This document shows positions 10,395-22,994 of a stretch of DNA of 64,000 nucleotides, piece after piece. The position numbers and the translations under genes were made by a program. The stretch is from Coleophoma eucalyptorum (Eukaryota; Ascomycota; Leotiomycetes; Helotiales; Dermateaceae). Below the pieces are notes generated by a model. That model saw nothing but the letters and a program-made list of their open reading frames with translations. It had not been told where the DNA came from and searched no databases. The stretch is taken from the NCBI GenBank assembly GCA_026120035.1, contig JALRME010000010.1, positions 806,001 to 870,000 of the forward strand, written 5' to 3'. Position 1 is the first letter of the stretch. Each line of letters opens with the position of its first letter.

Positions 10395-12217
10395 ATGGCT
10401 GATAAAGCGGAAATGACTTCTTTCGAACATGTCAACACACTTGAGAATGCCATGACCCACGATGAGAGAAGTGGAGAGATATTGTTCGAACAGGAGAGAG
10501 ACTTGACCTTGTGGCAGGCCATTAGGACGCATAAGAGGATTTTGTTCCACTGTACAGCAGCGTTTGGGGCGGGAATGGTGTTTGGTTATGGTGAGTCTAA
10601 TCTTCTTTGATGTTGAGCACCACCTAACCAAGACGATGAGTTCGATGATAACATCTATCCCTACGTCAACTCCATCGTCTTGGGATCTCCACCATTTTGA
10701 AATCCCCGTTTCTCCCGTGGCTAATCATTACTTAGATACAATTGCAAATGGTGCATCGATCTCAATGCCCGCTTTCCTCGCATACTTTGGAGCCGCTGAA
10801 CCCGATGGCACACTATATCTCCCTTCAACATGGGCCTCACTTTGGGTCGCCATGTCTTCTGCGATGCAGGTTATTGGTGGCTTTGTTGTCCCTTTTGCTT
10901 CGGATCGATATGGACGAAAGTGGCCTTGTGTGGGAGCCTGTCTGATCTCGGTAGCTGGAGTCGGAATGCAGTATGCAGCAACCACGCGGGCTTTGCTTCT
11001 AGGTGGAAAGATGATCAATGGTTTTGCCATCGGTGCTATCTTAACGACGGCTACAGCGTGGTCTAGTGAGATCTCGCCTATGCGACTTCGTGGACCAGTC
11101 CAATCCGCTATCGTACTGTTCACCTTTTTCATGCAGGCCGTTGGACTCATTTGTATCCGGATGTATGTTCCATATCTCAACCCTTCTGCCTTCCGGGATG
11201 TCTTTGCAATCCAATGGACTTGGCCCATCCTCACTGGAATCCTCTTCGCATTCGTCCCTGAGTCACCGACATACCTCATCATGAAGGGTCGTACCGGTGC
11301 TGCCACGAAATCGTTGGAACGTTTATATGGCCCTAACAATAGCATCACTGCTCGGCTTGCTCATCTCAGTCTGGTTATCCGTATGGAATCCGAGAGTGTC
11401 AAGCAGCATGGTACCGGAACCTACATGGATCTTTTCCGGGGCACGAATCTCAAGCGTACATTGACTGTCATGTGGATGTTCATTGGCTTCGGTATGGCTG
11501 GTGCTTGCTTGTTAGCCCAAGCCATCTATTTCCTCATCATTGCTGGTCTTCCAGCTATCCATGCTTATGACATTGCTATCGGAGGGTTTGGGCTCGCTAT
11601 CTTTGCTATCGTAGGGTCGTGGTTTTATATGGAGAAAATGGGTCGAAGATCTTTGTTCCTAATTGGAGCTGGTGTCAACTGTGTTGTCATGTTTGTCATC
11701 GGCGGACTATACTACTCCAACGCCCAAGGAGCTCTCTGGGCTGTTGCAATTATTATGTAAGAGACTTCGTCAAATGTTTCGCACCATCAGACTAACAAGA
11801 ACTAGGAATCTCCTCATCTCCTGGCAAGCAGTCACCCTTGTCAGTACATCCTGGGCAATCACGGGAGAGATTTCCTCATACCGACTCCGTGGAAAGACTC
11901 AAGCCATCGCAGTGATGTCCAACGCATTTTCAACTTGGCTTTTTGCCTTCACGGTCGCTTATATCTACAATGTAGATGCAGGGAACCTGGGTATTCGCGC
12001 TGGGTTTGTCTATGGTGGAGGCAGCCTTTTATTCTTCATTGGAAGCTTTTTCCTCGTGCCTGATCTTCGAGGGTTTGCGGTCGAAGAGGTAGACTGGTTG
12101 TACGAAAACAAAGTCAGCGTTCTAAAATTTAGAGACTATGCAGATGGAAAGGCAAAAGAGGCCGTGATTGCTAGAGAAAAAGGTGTAAACGAAGATTTCA
12201 AGCTTCAGGATGTTTAG
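10395..12217 (+). CDS. MFS sugar permease, alpha-glucoside/maltose-permease type
   Basis: Exons 10395-10590, 10736-11756 and 11806-12217 give 542 residues, typical of fungal sugar:H+ symporters of the plasma membrane. About twelve hydrophobic segments are visible. Sugar-porter signatures are present: FGYDTIANG at the first membrane segment, DRYGRKW in the loop between segments 2 and 3 (from Asp122), PESPTYL after segment 6 (from Pro240), EKMGRR before segment 8, and a C-terminal VPDLRGF in place of the usual PETKG. The hydrophilic, acidic N-terminal tail of about 50 residues resembles that of alpha-glucoside transporters. Introns of 145 and 49 nt have GTGAGT and GTAAGA donors. The substrate is inferred only from overall resemblance; quinate or another sugar is possible. 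The next genes, on the opposite strand, are a C2H2 activator and a rhamnosidase. Confidence 0.88.
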
Positions 12218-12589
12218 ATGATGAAAATTAGATATAGACGTAGATATAGATATAAATACAGATTTGATCATCAACAAAACATAGCTACCTTTTCGATAGT
12301 CCATCTACTCTCCGGCGGCAACAAGAGAACGGATGAAGGATATTTGAAAGCTGTACGTAGGGTATCAAGATTACGTTGTTCTTAACTTCCAAGAACGTTT
12401 GTTGTGGTAATAAGTTGTGCCAATTTGGTGCACGACAAAGATATCTGTCACAAAATCTGTATATTTTTGCTACGAGAGAGCTTTTACTATTCGGTTTGCT
12501 TAAGCAAACGTAAGCCAATCATTATAACAGAACCTCAAGATTAAATACTCGGCTGTAGAAGTCAGTAATACAGATCCACAACATAATAT
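12218..12589. other. 3' flanks of two convergent genes
   Basis: Contains the untranslated ends of the permease (plus) and the transcription factor (minus), with a short run of imperfect GATATA-type repeats near 12227-12260. Nothing else is seen. Confidence 0.6.
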
Positions 12590-15500
12590 CTATTGCATCT
12601 CAGCACGGTTGTGTAGCAACAGCGCCAGATTCAACGCGGCACCCCACGTTGCGAACTGAGCCAACATCTCAGCAGCACTTTTGAAAAGTAATCTTGGGAA
12701 ATCGCTGGCAGATTTCGTTGCTGTGCCATTTTTATGCTGCACACTGTCTACGGAGGAGCTTTGCTCTTCAGAAAGGCCATTTGCTAGTGTTGCAAAGAAA
12801 GGGCTTGAGTGTAAGACTTCGTTGGAGGCTACAACTTGGAGAAGATGTAGTTTCGAAACCGGAGTCGCAACGCTGGCATACACCCATAGAACGACATGGC
12901 ACAGGAAAATGGTGATGAGGTTATAAGGGATGGTGTCAGTAAGATATGCATCCTCTTCGTAGCGCTCCCGCTTTGAGTTTAGGAACACGATGATTTTGAC
13001 AGCGTTGTGTGCGACTTCTTCAGCTTTTTGTGGGCTTTCGGACGCCCACTTTGTAAGGTTGGTCATAGCCTGAGGAATGCCTGCACTGCCGCCTTTACCA
13101 ATGGCATTCTGGAGATCGGTAAGACAGATGTCAAGTAGGATTGTAGCTAGGTGGTAGAGCACGATTGACGCAGAATGAAAGTGTTTAGAAGTTGGATGGG
13201 ATATTGCTCTTGAAGAAGGAGACAGGTATGCCTTCGACCATAAAATAAGGGCTCCTAGAAAGAATTAGCAGTCTTCATAATATGGCTCTGATCCCATAAT
13301 CCGGATAATGAATAAATGAACAGGTTGAGTGGTAGCGGAAAATAACATACTCGATAGCTGGTCCCTGTGTGCAATTTGTTGTTTCTTCAAGGTCACGATT
13401 CCATCATCAGTTTCACCTTCATTAGTTGTGCTGCTATCATCCACTAGGTCTTCCTCTTCCATGAACTTGCGGGCAAGCAATGACTCTTGAGAATACTTGA
13501 AGATTTCGTTCTGGATCGTCGTCATGACTAAAAAAGCACTCCAAGGATTCAAATCCAGAATTGGAAGCCTGTCTTGTAATCTTTGTTCTCTTTCCCTCTT
13601 TTCTCGTTTTGAGGTTGAATGATTGAGACTTGCTGATAGTGATGTTGAGAGTATGAATGGACCTGCTGCAGCTGAAAATGCTCGCGATGGTGGCACCAAT
13701 GCTGGACCCAACAGGTTCTTCCAATTCCGTGCAGAGGTCGCGGACCAAAATTCTTCATCGCAAGGACACCCAAGATCAATTATTTCTCCAATCGAGATGG
13801 TGCCTGGCATGTTCAGCAAGCTTGGAAACTGGGCATCCATTGTATAAACAACCCAATACAGTCTCCTTTGCATTTCTTCGGTAACCCATTTACGCCATTG
13901 GACTTGCAAGGCATCTTTGCTCGAGAGACCATTTATGTCTTTCGCAGTGGCCCTCTCTTTTGAGCCTAGATCAGCTCGGCGGATATGGGTAATAACCATC
14001 CCCCGAACCATCTCAGCCATCACGAATGCACGCTTATTTCCACACCAGAGAGCTACGATACAGACTAGAGCCTCGGTGTATATAATCAATGGCTCTCGCA
14101 TAAGGGAATTGTCACACTCAAGGGCGATCTGGAGATGCCATCGTAGAATATCCAGTAGTACTATAGCGAAGCGTCTCGTATGTTTCTGGTGACTATAGAT
14201 AGCACCGATTATGATCATAGCTACTAGCAGAGGTGGTGGAAGGTCCCCATTCGTATTGATGGTGGCATGATGTAATACAGGTGCTTGAGGTGAGAATCGC
14301 TCGAAGAAAAGACCAATGAACAGGTTGACAATAGGTAGTGAAGGAAGTGTGACCTTCCCTTGCTGGGACTGATGAAACTCCCGGCCAGCGGGAGGATTAA
14401 GAAAAGCTCGAAGCTTGAGGAAGGTGGTTTCATTTATGTCAAATTTCGGGTTGTGGTTTTGAAATAGTGGGTGGTCCAACGGAATGTCTATGGCCTTTGC
14501 ATTTAAGATTGGCCGAGAATTGGGATTCCATTGAAAAGGCCATTTATCTTCTTCAGATACCTCATTTGGTGGAGAGGATATCCTGCTGATAGGTCCATGG
14601 TCCTCAACGTGCGTGTTTGTCCTCGGCCCTGGCATAGGCTCTTTACGCGGCGGGGGTTCTTCATATGGATGAGATGGCGTTCCAGTATAGTGGGACTCTA
14701 CATCATGTTGCGAGACGGCAGGACTTTCGTCATTCTGCCAAGAGGACATGTAGGTCTGGTCCAACGGCTGCCCCGTGTTGTCCCAATCAAATCCAGTCTC
14801 TCGCATAGCAGAATAAAAGTCTGTAGAAAACCATTCATGAGATCCATCTAATACCTCTGCTGAGTCATGAGGTAGGAGGTAGGAGGTGAAATCAAGCGGC
14901 ATCAGCGATGAGAAGTCATCATGCGAGACGCTGAGATCAGAATTCTGATGGTTCAATTGAAGATGACCATTCTGAGGCGTGAACTGATGTTGCTCTGCGT
15001 ACGGATTTGAGAATTGCATGTTGGGGACCTGGCCTTGCATACCAGGAGAATGAAAAATCCCTGGATCGCTGGTGCTTCCAGTGCTTTCAAAGCCGTTGGG
15101 CAGGCTTGCTTGACCATTCCGATACTGTACATGTCCATCGAGGCTCTGCATTACATCTTGGCCGGGCGATGTTGCTGCTGAACCAGGCTGACGACCGGGG
15201 GCAAGTTGGTGATCCTTCTCATCCTGGCCATCAATTTCAATTTGATTGTCAAATGCCACCTTTCGGCGCTTAACAGGGGCATAAGTTGGAAGAGAAGTTG
15301 GTGCTGGGCTCTGATCTCCCGCCCTCTTACTCCACCGAGCATGACCTGCCACGTGCCGCTTCAGCAGGTCGCTTCTTGTGAAGGTTTTGCCGCATATACT
15401 GCAGGCGTGGGCTTTTGTAGTATCATGCGCTTTCATATGTCGGCTGAGATTCTCGCGCCGGTTGAACGATCTATTGCATGCTGCGTAGGAACATACGAAG

Positions 15501-15631
15501 GTCGAGCCTTGGGAGCCGACCTCTCGGGTCTTTCTTGCAGCAGCGAGGGTTTCCGAGTCGGCAGCTGATGCGGGGGACTCATCTGGAGATATACCGGAAA
15601 AGCCAGATTGGTCCATGGTATGCGTCTCCAT
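12590..15631 (-). CDS. Transcription factor with two C2H2 fingers and a fungal-specific regulatory domain
   Basis: Two exons (13351-15631 and 12590-13254) join across a 96-nt intron (13255-13350; donor GTATGT, acceptor CTAG) into 981 residues. Two adjacent C2H2 fingers lie at the N-terminus: Cys47 to His69 (CSYAACNRSF...) and Cys77 to His97 (CSICGKTFTRSDLLKRH). A basic KRRKV nuclear signal follows at about 120. The middle is rich in Ser, Gln and His, as in activation regions. The C-terminal half matches the fungal-specific regulatory (middle homology) domain common in Zn-cluster and AmdX-type C2H2 factors, for example the RRLYWVVYTMDAQ segment and SIVLYHLATILL after the intron. It is a nuclear DNA-binding regulator; its targets are unknown. 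It sits between a sugar permease and a rhamnosidase, so control of that group is a reasonable guess and no more. Confidence 0.88.
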
Positions 15632-16153
15632 TCCACCAGAACTGATGGGTGGAAGTGGATGGGCTGCCTACCTCCTTTATCGGTACGTGGACAATTGATG
15701 AAACCAGAAAACGCGGGGGGCTGTGCCGAAAAGTTATGCATGCATTGTTCCGATTCCACTGGCCACATTGGGTAATGCGCGCACCATCACCTTGGTCACG
15801 GGTTTGTCCCAGCCGGGTGGCCTGTGATGTGGACGGAAAAGCTGATTCCATCTCAGCTTTTCCAATACCATGTTGCGAAGTGAGTTCGTAGGTGACAATT
15901 GGAATTCTCCAGCGACGCGTCATCAAGTGGTACAATTGGCTGTAGTTGCGACCATCACCAAGCTAATCCACTTCCAAGCTCGTGGACGCAGCGGCTTACG
16001 CCCTTTGGTCTCACAGGAACCTTAGGTACAAGGGAATAAAGCCATTGAAGAATTCTTCGCCGGGTTCGAAGCCAGAAAGATAAAGCCTTATATTGCTAAC
16101 ATAAAAACATAAGGTATCATTCAAATTATATATCATTAATATCCCGTACTCCT
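15632..16153. other. Promoter of the C2H2 factor and 3' flank of the rhamnosidase
   Basis: About 0.5 kb between two genes read leftward. The first few hundred bases after 15631 should hold the promoter and leader of the transcription factor. No separate gene is seen. Confidence 0.55.
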
Positions 16154-18785
16154 TCATTTATTCACAAGGCCAAAAAAACTCAGAATCTTAATCCATAACC
16201 GTGATAGCCAAGTTCCTTTCCCATCGAGCGACGCAGAACTATCTTTTTCCTGCGATGTTGTCAAAACCGATGACTTGTCAGCTGGGACTGCTCCGGTCAG
16301 TTTCTTGCTGAGACCGAAGATAATTTCTGTGTCATCTCCAGATATCGTTTTCACAACGGTCGAGTTTGAGGTATCGTCGGTTAGAGACCATCCTTCTGGG
16401 GCATGCACTTCAGCAATAGCTCCACTTGGAACCTTGAGAGTCATTTCTCCAGAGCCTGTGGCTTCTTGAACTTGTAGTGATACCTTGATCTCGCCTGCCT
16501 TCGATGCAAGTTTGACATCAATTGAGCTCAACCCAGCCAGAACAGGCTTGACTCTAAATCGTGAGAATCCGGCTTCTAATGGCTCCAACCCACCTAGATA
16601 TCGAGGGAGCAAGTGAACAGGTCCCGTTGACCATCCATGCATCAAGGAGGTATCCTCCGTGATAGGTGTTCCATCGGGTTTCATGGCTTCCCAATGGCCA
16701 CCAGAGTAGTTTGGATTGGCCGTGTCTGCCATCACGCCCCAGACACGTTTGATCAATTCGACAGCAGACGAACCTTCACCTCTCAAGAAAAGTGCTTCGG
16801 CAGCATATCCTGAGGCATATGGGCTAACTACCTTCTTCTGGTCCCATCGCTCAATATTCTGGAAAGCTAATGGCAGCTCTGGGCTTTTAGGAACGGCAAG
16901 ATTCGAGACTGCTTTTGGGTGGGCTGGCGAGACACCAGTAACGACGCCGTAAGCGTTTATATCCTGACAAAGGCCAGTGGGAGAGGTTAAATCACTGAGC
17001 CTCATGATTCCAGTCTCGCCGTTCCAGAGATGGGCCACAATGTTACCTCTGAGGGTTTCTGCCTTGCTGGCGAAAGTATCCTCAACCTTGATGGCTTTGG
17101 AAATTGCGCTCATAGCTTTCAGGGCATCAAAGTAAGCCAAGTTAATCTTTCCCGACGCACCAAAGATGGGACCCCCCATTGGAAACCAATCCATTGACAA
17201 TGGAGGGGGTGCTACAACAAGGCCTCTGCCATCTACAAATCTTTCGGTAAATGCAATCAGCTTCTCAAGTCGTCCCCAGATGCTTTCAACAGACGCCAAA
17301 TCACCAGAGTGCATCCAGTAGTCCTTGATGGCCACAATCAAGAGAAGCGCATAACTGAGTGAGTAGAATGCATAGGTGGGCGGTTCTGACTCTTCGTCGT
17401 GTATTGGTGCTTGGATTGGACATAAGTTTCCAAGATAGCCGTCCTTGGTCTGATGACTCGTGAGTAATTTGATACTACCAAGAGCGGCTTCGAAGTTTCC
17501 TGTTGAGTAGAAAATTGATCGCCCCATGACAAAAAGATCCCCACCAAAGCATGCTCGATCTCGTTTAGCACCATCAATGGTGCATGCTAAAGAATTAGTG
17601 CCAACCTGGAAGTCTGCCAGCGTCCGTGCTTTATTGGACAAGAGAAAGTCATTTTTGTAGAGAATGCTGCCCTCATTGTCCTTCACAGTCAGAGACTTAT
17701 AGAGAGCTGTATAGTGGGACGGGCCTCCAAAAGCGACCGAGCCGGTGTTATTCCCACTACCTCCCAAAATTGGGTGCAGGTTTAAATCCTCAACCCGTGC
17801 AATGGCATGGCCGTTAATGGTGACTGAAATAGAGGTGCCTAGGGCGACACTCTCCACCTTGAGCCACTCATTTAGATCAATTGCGGAGTCCAAAGTCCAT
17901 GATCCTTTTGGAATTGACGGGAAAACGCCACTTGTGTCTGCGAGCCCGTCAAAGGCCGCGAGTAGTCTTTTCTCAGAATCAAGGCAGAAAATCAAACCAT
18001 TGGCAACCATATGGATGCCCCAGCTTGCGCCCCCATTCTTGATCTTGACATCAAATTCCACCTTCATATCGCCCCATCTTGTACCTTGTCGACAGGGAGC
18101 CCAGTGTTGGCCATGAATGATCGTTCCAGCTTCTGTGACTTCCCAAGCATCGGCAGTTTCTCTCGCTTCCACAGTACACATGTCAACTGTTCTTACACCA
18201 TCTTGCCATATCCTGTTCAACGTTTCGTTTGAACATGAGAAGTTGCTTATTGTAGGATTGGGTGTTCGAACATGGCGATAACCTAGGGAGGAGAAGGATA
18301 TTGTGGAATTTGGAGTTTTCAGTATGATCCTTTGATACCGCTGTGATCGTTGGGCGTATTTTTCTTCGACGTATATAGTCTTATTGGAAGCGTTGAAAGT
18401 ATGAATGTGCCGCCTATATGTGTTCATGGCATTAGAGAACAGAAAGAAGGGGCCATCTCCTGTAGAAATTGAATTAGTATCGAAGCAACTACAACAAATG
18501 TTTTCTCTGCTTACCGTCTTCTTTGTCTAATCCCTCGTACGTCTCGCTGTACACGATCTCTACCTCGACTGAGTCGCATTCGCTTGCGACTGCCGACGTC
18601 TTGAAGAACGGAATACCGCCTTCTGCTCTGCCATAGTCAAGAACAATTGACGATTGTCCGTCCGCACCATTCCTCAAGCTCCAAGGTGTTGTGCTCCATT
18701 TCTCAGCCTCCTGGCCTGTCCTTCTCAGGATCTTGCTTGGCAGACTACAGCCGTACGGGAATTCCTCCTGGATAGAAACACTCAT
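16154..18785 (-). CDS. Alpha-L-rhamnosidase-like glycosidase (GH78 type) with a concanavalin-like insertion
   Basis: Two exons (18515-18785 and 16154-18459) flank a 55-nt intron (18460-18514) and give 858 residues from the ATG at 18785. The first 140 residues contain a family-like beta region. A concanavalin-like, DUF1080-type jelly-roll then occupies roughly 150-300 (WGDMKVEFDVKIKNGGASWG, INGHAIARVEDL). The (alpha/alpha)6 catalytic barrel starts at DGAKRDR, where GH78 enzymes keep an acidic active-site motif, and ends in a beta-rich domain. GH78 enzymes release L-rhamnose from plant glycosides and pectin side chains. No signal peptide is visible at this start, so the enzyme may be cytosolic; an ATG at 18896 would add a hydrophobic leader of 37 residues. 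The C-terminus ends in an unusual hydrophobic run, WLSRLWIKILSFFGLV. The neighbouring regulator and permease fit a sugar-use context. Confidence 0.82.
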
Positions 18786-20244
18786 CGTGGAGGATGGAAG
18801 GGGTATGCAACAGAGTATCAATCGGCACAATGGAAGGCTCAACCAGCATGAAGAGGTTGCGATCTGACAGAGACGAAAGAAATAGGCACCTACCAAGTTA
18901 TAAAACGTCCTGCACCTCCCCTACCTCTGCGTTCGTACCATTACTTCTCCGCGTTTACTGTCCACTTGGGCGATCCTCCAGAAAGTAGTGGATTTCGGGA
19001 GTGGACCGATCGTAGTGCAGTGGTGTGGTAATAGTAAGCACCCTGCACTGTTGATATAGAAGTTCCATTTTTGCGACGTCGGAGCTCTCAAGTAGAATGC
19101 CCAGTTGCATGTATGCTTCGATCCCTGGAATTTCACTCGTAGTTGGATTCGTGCAGCACAGGAAAGAGCAAACAGCATCCGCGCCTGCTACTTAATGCCT
19201 TGTAGGACTGTGTTGGTGAGGCAGCCAGATCCGGAGATATTTTCTGGCACTCGGACGACGCTTGCGACCATAACCCAAGGGAAATTGGCGCTTGTGAAAA
19301 CCCATTAGAAGGGGAATCGCAAGATTAGGCAAGGTTATCGCTACACCAAGCTAATAAAAGGGGGAGTCCCATTTTCTTCGCAACTCCGTGGTCCAAAAAA
19401 ACATGTCTTCACCCGACAACATATAAGTGGTCGTGGAAAAAAAACAAGGTTAGGATCTAGAATCCTGCGAGATCGCAAGTCTGTAACAGCCAGCACAGGG
19501 TGTATTTAGACAGTCTGTTACATGTAACACGCTACCTACATCATCCTGTTGTCAGGTGTTTAGCTGTTGGTAGATGCAAAAAGTGTACAAAGCACATCGA
19601 TTTTTAGGACAATATTGGACGCGTGGATAGAGCAGCTAGCATGAAATTTTAGTCTACAGAAAGCTATTCCAGTCTGCCAAAGGCCCCTCAGAACTGGAGA
19701 ACTCACCTCGGCCAAGAGAACGAGGGGAGCACCATCAGCAGACAAAGTGGACGCGCCGTAAAAAGCGGAAATGAGTAAGCAAAGTTGCTTCCGCCTTCTG
19801 ATAAGTCGCATCAATCAATTAAATACATGGATTGATTTCTTGAATCTTTATGGCCAGGATCTGCCCCCACGAGGTATCTAGCCGCAGCGGGCTGACGCCA
19901 TGGGCCTTGTGCAAGATAGTGTACAAGATAGTGCAAATACGCGATATGCACTATTCGTGTCTGTTCTATTATAAATATTGAAATGTGTCAATTGGGAGGG
20001 GTCTGGTGCTTGAGATTGTAGATATATATTTGGATAGAGGGACATGTCTTCTGTAATATCCAGGCATTGGTCGGAAGATCTATTTGGTATGTCTTCATTG
20101 AATTGAGGTGAATATGCCTAATCATAACGGTATCCGGTACCATAGAATTTCGTGCATTCTATGCCAAACAGAGTCTGGCATGATCTTCACTGCTTACACC
20201 ATGGTCCCGGACCATTCAAGTGTTTATATGTACTGTCTATCCAT
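18786..20244. other. Intergenic, 1.5 kb, no supported gene
   Basis: Holds the upstream region of the rhamnosidase (near 18786) and the 3' flank of the glycolipid transfer gene (near 20244). A short open frame on the minus strand at 19560-19814 (84 residues) starts with a basic, hydrophobic segment but has no family features. Short direct repeats of AAGATAGTG occur near 19913-19940. Confidence 0.5.
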
Positions 20245-21039
20245 CTACCACTTTGCCTCCTTTCTGTCCAAGAAACCCTTCAAGATAGCAACCTGTTTCT
20301 CCAACGCAGCTAACCAAACTCTCAGCTCAGCAGCGACCTTATCTTGATCATCACCAAGCTTGACGTAGAAGTCCTTTCGGTACGGGCATGCAGACATGGC
20401 AGCGCTAAAGATAGGCTTGACCATGAAGCTATGATGAGGCTTGAGGGTCGAGCCGTATGCATTTCGGAAGGAGGCAGAGAGTTCTTCGGAGGCGTTGGCA
20501 ATGTTTTGGGAGAGCGCAATGCAGGTGAATTCCAGACCGCTATTCCAAGAACATCAGCCAGAGCATAGAAGAGGGGGTATGGGAGGAAGTGGGGATTCAG
20601 TTACCGGACCAGCCAAACTAGACCTTCTGTAGCGGTGTGCTTCTTAGTCTTAAGTTCGTTGATGACAAGTTCCTGTAGAGTCTCAGACTCTCCAGGGGCT
20701 GCAAGTTGTCTATCTCTAATTTTCTAGGAGCAGGAGCTGTTAGGGAGCTTGCACTGCGAGTTGGTCAGATGAGGTCTACCTTGACATTGCCCAGCATGTC
20801 TGTCTTGACGGGAGTGAAAGCAACAGATCCCAGAACATCTGCGGTGCCGTTAGTGTGTGTGAGACTTGCACAATATTCATAGTGATCATACCGAACAAGG
20901 TGGTCAATGATTCTGCAGCTTCAAGGAAGTCGGTGGTAGCAATGGCATTGTCCTTCTCCGAGTTGACTGGAACGTCGGTGAAGGATTTCTTGAGTGTATC
21001 CAAGAAGGTTCCTCCTGCGGGAATTGCGATTTGAGCCAT
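20245..21039 (-). CDS. Glycolipid (sphingolipid) transfer protein, HET-C2 type
   Basis: Four exons (20892-21039, 20780-20838, 20605-20723, 20245-20539) give 206 residues, the normal GLTP length. The residues that hold the glycolipid headgroup are all present: Asp63, Asn67 and Lys70 in DMLGNVKK, Trp106 in GLVWLVRG, and a His in LKPHHSF (144-145). The protein moves glycosphingolipids such as glucosylceramide between membranes in the cytosol; the Podospora homologue, het-c, also determines vegetative incompatibility. The three introns are 53, 56 and 65 nt. The ATG (21037-21039) begins MAQIAIPAGGTFLDTLKKSF, which matches the family start. Intact; nothing odd. Confidence 0.93.
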
Positions 21040-21512
21040 GATGATTCTTTTGAAAGTTTTGAGTTTTATCGTATGACCAGATGAAAGGGAATGGGGGAAG
21101 CTGTGTATTTGTAGTCTTGAGGGTTAACAGCATGAACTTGAGACAGCTGGCCTTGCAACCCTTAGCGGGGCAACGGGGGGGAGCTCCATCGCGTAAAAGC
21201 TTATCGCACGTGAGCCATAAGAATAGGGGAAGGGGTTTGAATTGAGTTGAGGCACAAGAAGTCTGCTATTGGCTCGAGCTTCTGGGAGGAACTACTGGCA
21301 CTACATGAACGAACTATTCCCAAGGTATGGCTGCATTACTAACCGTATAGCTGAATCAGATTTGGGTCAGGCTGGTTGTCTATAGGAATCATCAATTGAA
21401 CTAAAAAATGTTGAATCTTGAGATTTGATCGCAGTGAAAATGCTTCGAGGGTCAGTTGTACAAGGGGGAAGGGGAATCTTCAAGAATTACAATCAACATC
21501 AATCATCAGCTC
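21040..21512. other. Promoter of the glycolipid transfer gene and 3' flank of PDH E2
   Basis: About 470 bp between two leftward genes. A GC-rich patch with a run of G lies near 21165-21185. No separate gene is seen. Confidence 0.55.
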
Positions 21513-22994
21513 TTACAACAACAGCTCCAATGGGTTCTCCACAACCTTCTTGAACTCCTTAATCCACTCTCCTCCAACAGCACCGTCCACAACCTTGTGG
21601 TCAAAGCTTCCGGTGACCACTATTTGATCATCCCACTCAATTGATGTACCCTCCTCAGTCTCAACTGGAATAGCAACCTTCTTTGTCGTTCCGACGGCAA
21701 GGATACCAGCTTGAGGTGGGTTAATAACAGCGGTGAATCGATCAATAGCGGAGTTCATTCCCATATTGCTAATGGTGAAAGTTCCTCCCTGGTATTCCTC
21801 TGGCTTAAGCTTGCCGTCTCTGGCGCGCTTTCCAAGATCCTTAATCTGTGATGAGATGGATTCGAGACCAAGACCTTCGACAGACTTGACAATAGGAGTC
21901 ATGAGACCGACCTGCGTCACAAATTAGTTATTGTAGAAAACACTTGGCAATGCATACGTACTGGAGTAGAAACAGCAACGGAGATGTCGACATTGTTAAA
22001 CTGGCGGATGAAACCATCTCTCCAGCTGGAGTTGACAATTGGGACCTTCTTGCATGCAACTGCACAAGCCTTAACAAGGAAGTCATTGACGGAAAGCTTG
22101 TATTTTCCATCAGCAGATGCGTTGAGAGCAGCACGGAGCTTCATGAGCTTCGTGACTGAAACACTTGAGGCGACAAAGTAGTGGGGGTTCTGGGCCATGG
22201 ACTCGGTGAGGCGGTTTGCAATGGTCTTTCGCATTGAGGTTGTTGGGATGTCGACGTATGATGCTGCTGGTGCTGCGCCTGGAGCAGCGGCGGCTCCACC
22301 AGCGGTAGCCTTCTTAACATCCTCCTCAGTGATCTTTCCTCCAGCTCCAGTACCCTTAATAGCACTGAGATCAATGTTCTTCTCCTTGGCAAGTCTGACT
22401 GCTCCAAAGCTAGCATTTGGTGCTCTGTCCAAGCTGTTCTGGAGTCTACCGCCACTTGACTCGGTCTCCTCGGGTGCTGGGGCTGACTCTTGCTTTGGTG
22501 CGGTGCCTGAGGAACTGGCAGGTTCACTGGCCTCCTCCTTGGGTGGTGCTGGTGCAGACTTCTCTCCTCCAGCATCCTCGAGTGTGAATGATTCGAAGGC
22601 TGAAGCGTCTTCTCCTTCCTGGATCATGACTGCGATAGGCTACGAAGGTCAGATTGGAATTGACCCGAAACAATTGGGTACTTACGTTACCAACAGCAAT
22701 GTCCTTCTCTCCTGATTCTTTCAAGATCTTTGCTAGGACACCATCCTCTTGAAACTCGAAGTCCATTTGCGCTTTATCTGTCTCGATCTCCACCAAAACA
22801 TCACCAGGAGAAATGACATCTCCTGGCTTCTTCTGCCATGTTCCGATGTTACCAGCCGTCATTGTTGGCGACAATGCTGGCATCGTAACCACGGTGTGAG
22901 GAGGGAAGGACTTGGCGGCATAACATCTTGCGAATTGATAGGAGAGGGATGGCGAAGCCAACACGGCGCGCCTTCGGAGAACAGCGGAAAACAT
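21513..22994 (-). CDS. Dihydrolipoyllysine acetyltransferase, E2 of the pyruvate dehydrogenase complex
   Basis: Exons 22686-22994, 21962-22639 and 21513-21911 give 461 residues. The N-terminus ([12 protein letters not shown]...) is an Arg-rich mitochondrial presequence. One lipoyl domain follows, with the lipoylated Lys74 in [13 protein letters not shown]. Next come an Ala/Pro/Glu linker, a peripheral subunit-binding domain ([20 protein letters not shown]) and the catalytic acyltransferase domain ending in SFDHKVVDG, with His434 and Asp438 as active-site residues. It transfers acetyl groups to CoA in the mitochondrial matrix and forms the core of the complex. Introns are 46 and 50 nt; the 46-nt one is close to the minimum. 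The start lies 652 bp from the SEC7 start on the other strand, so the two share a divergent promoter. Fungal homologues are named LAT1 or PDA2. Confidence 0.96.

Noticed and set aside
16058..16080. Box-B-like GGTTCGAAGCC suggesting a tRNA
   Set aside because: The flanking bases do not form a T stem and no acceptor or anticodon stem can be built upstream.
19560..19814. Small frame (84 codons) with a hydrophobic start, possible secreted peptide
   Set aside because: The basic start and hydrophobic part do not form a convincing signal peptide, few Cys are present, and there is no intron or promoter support.
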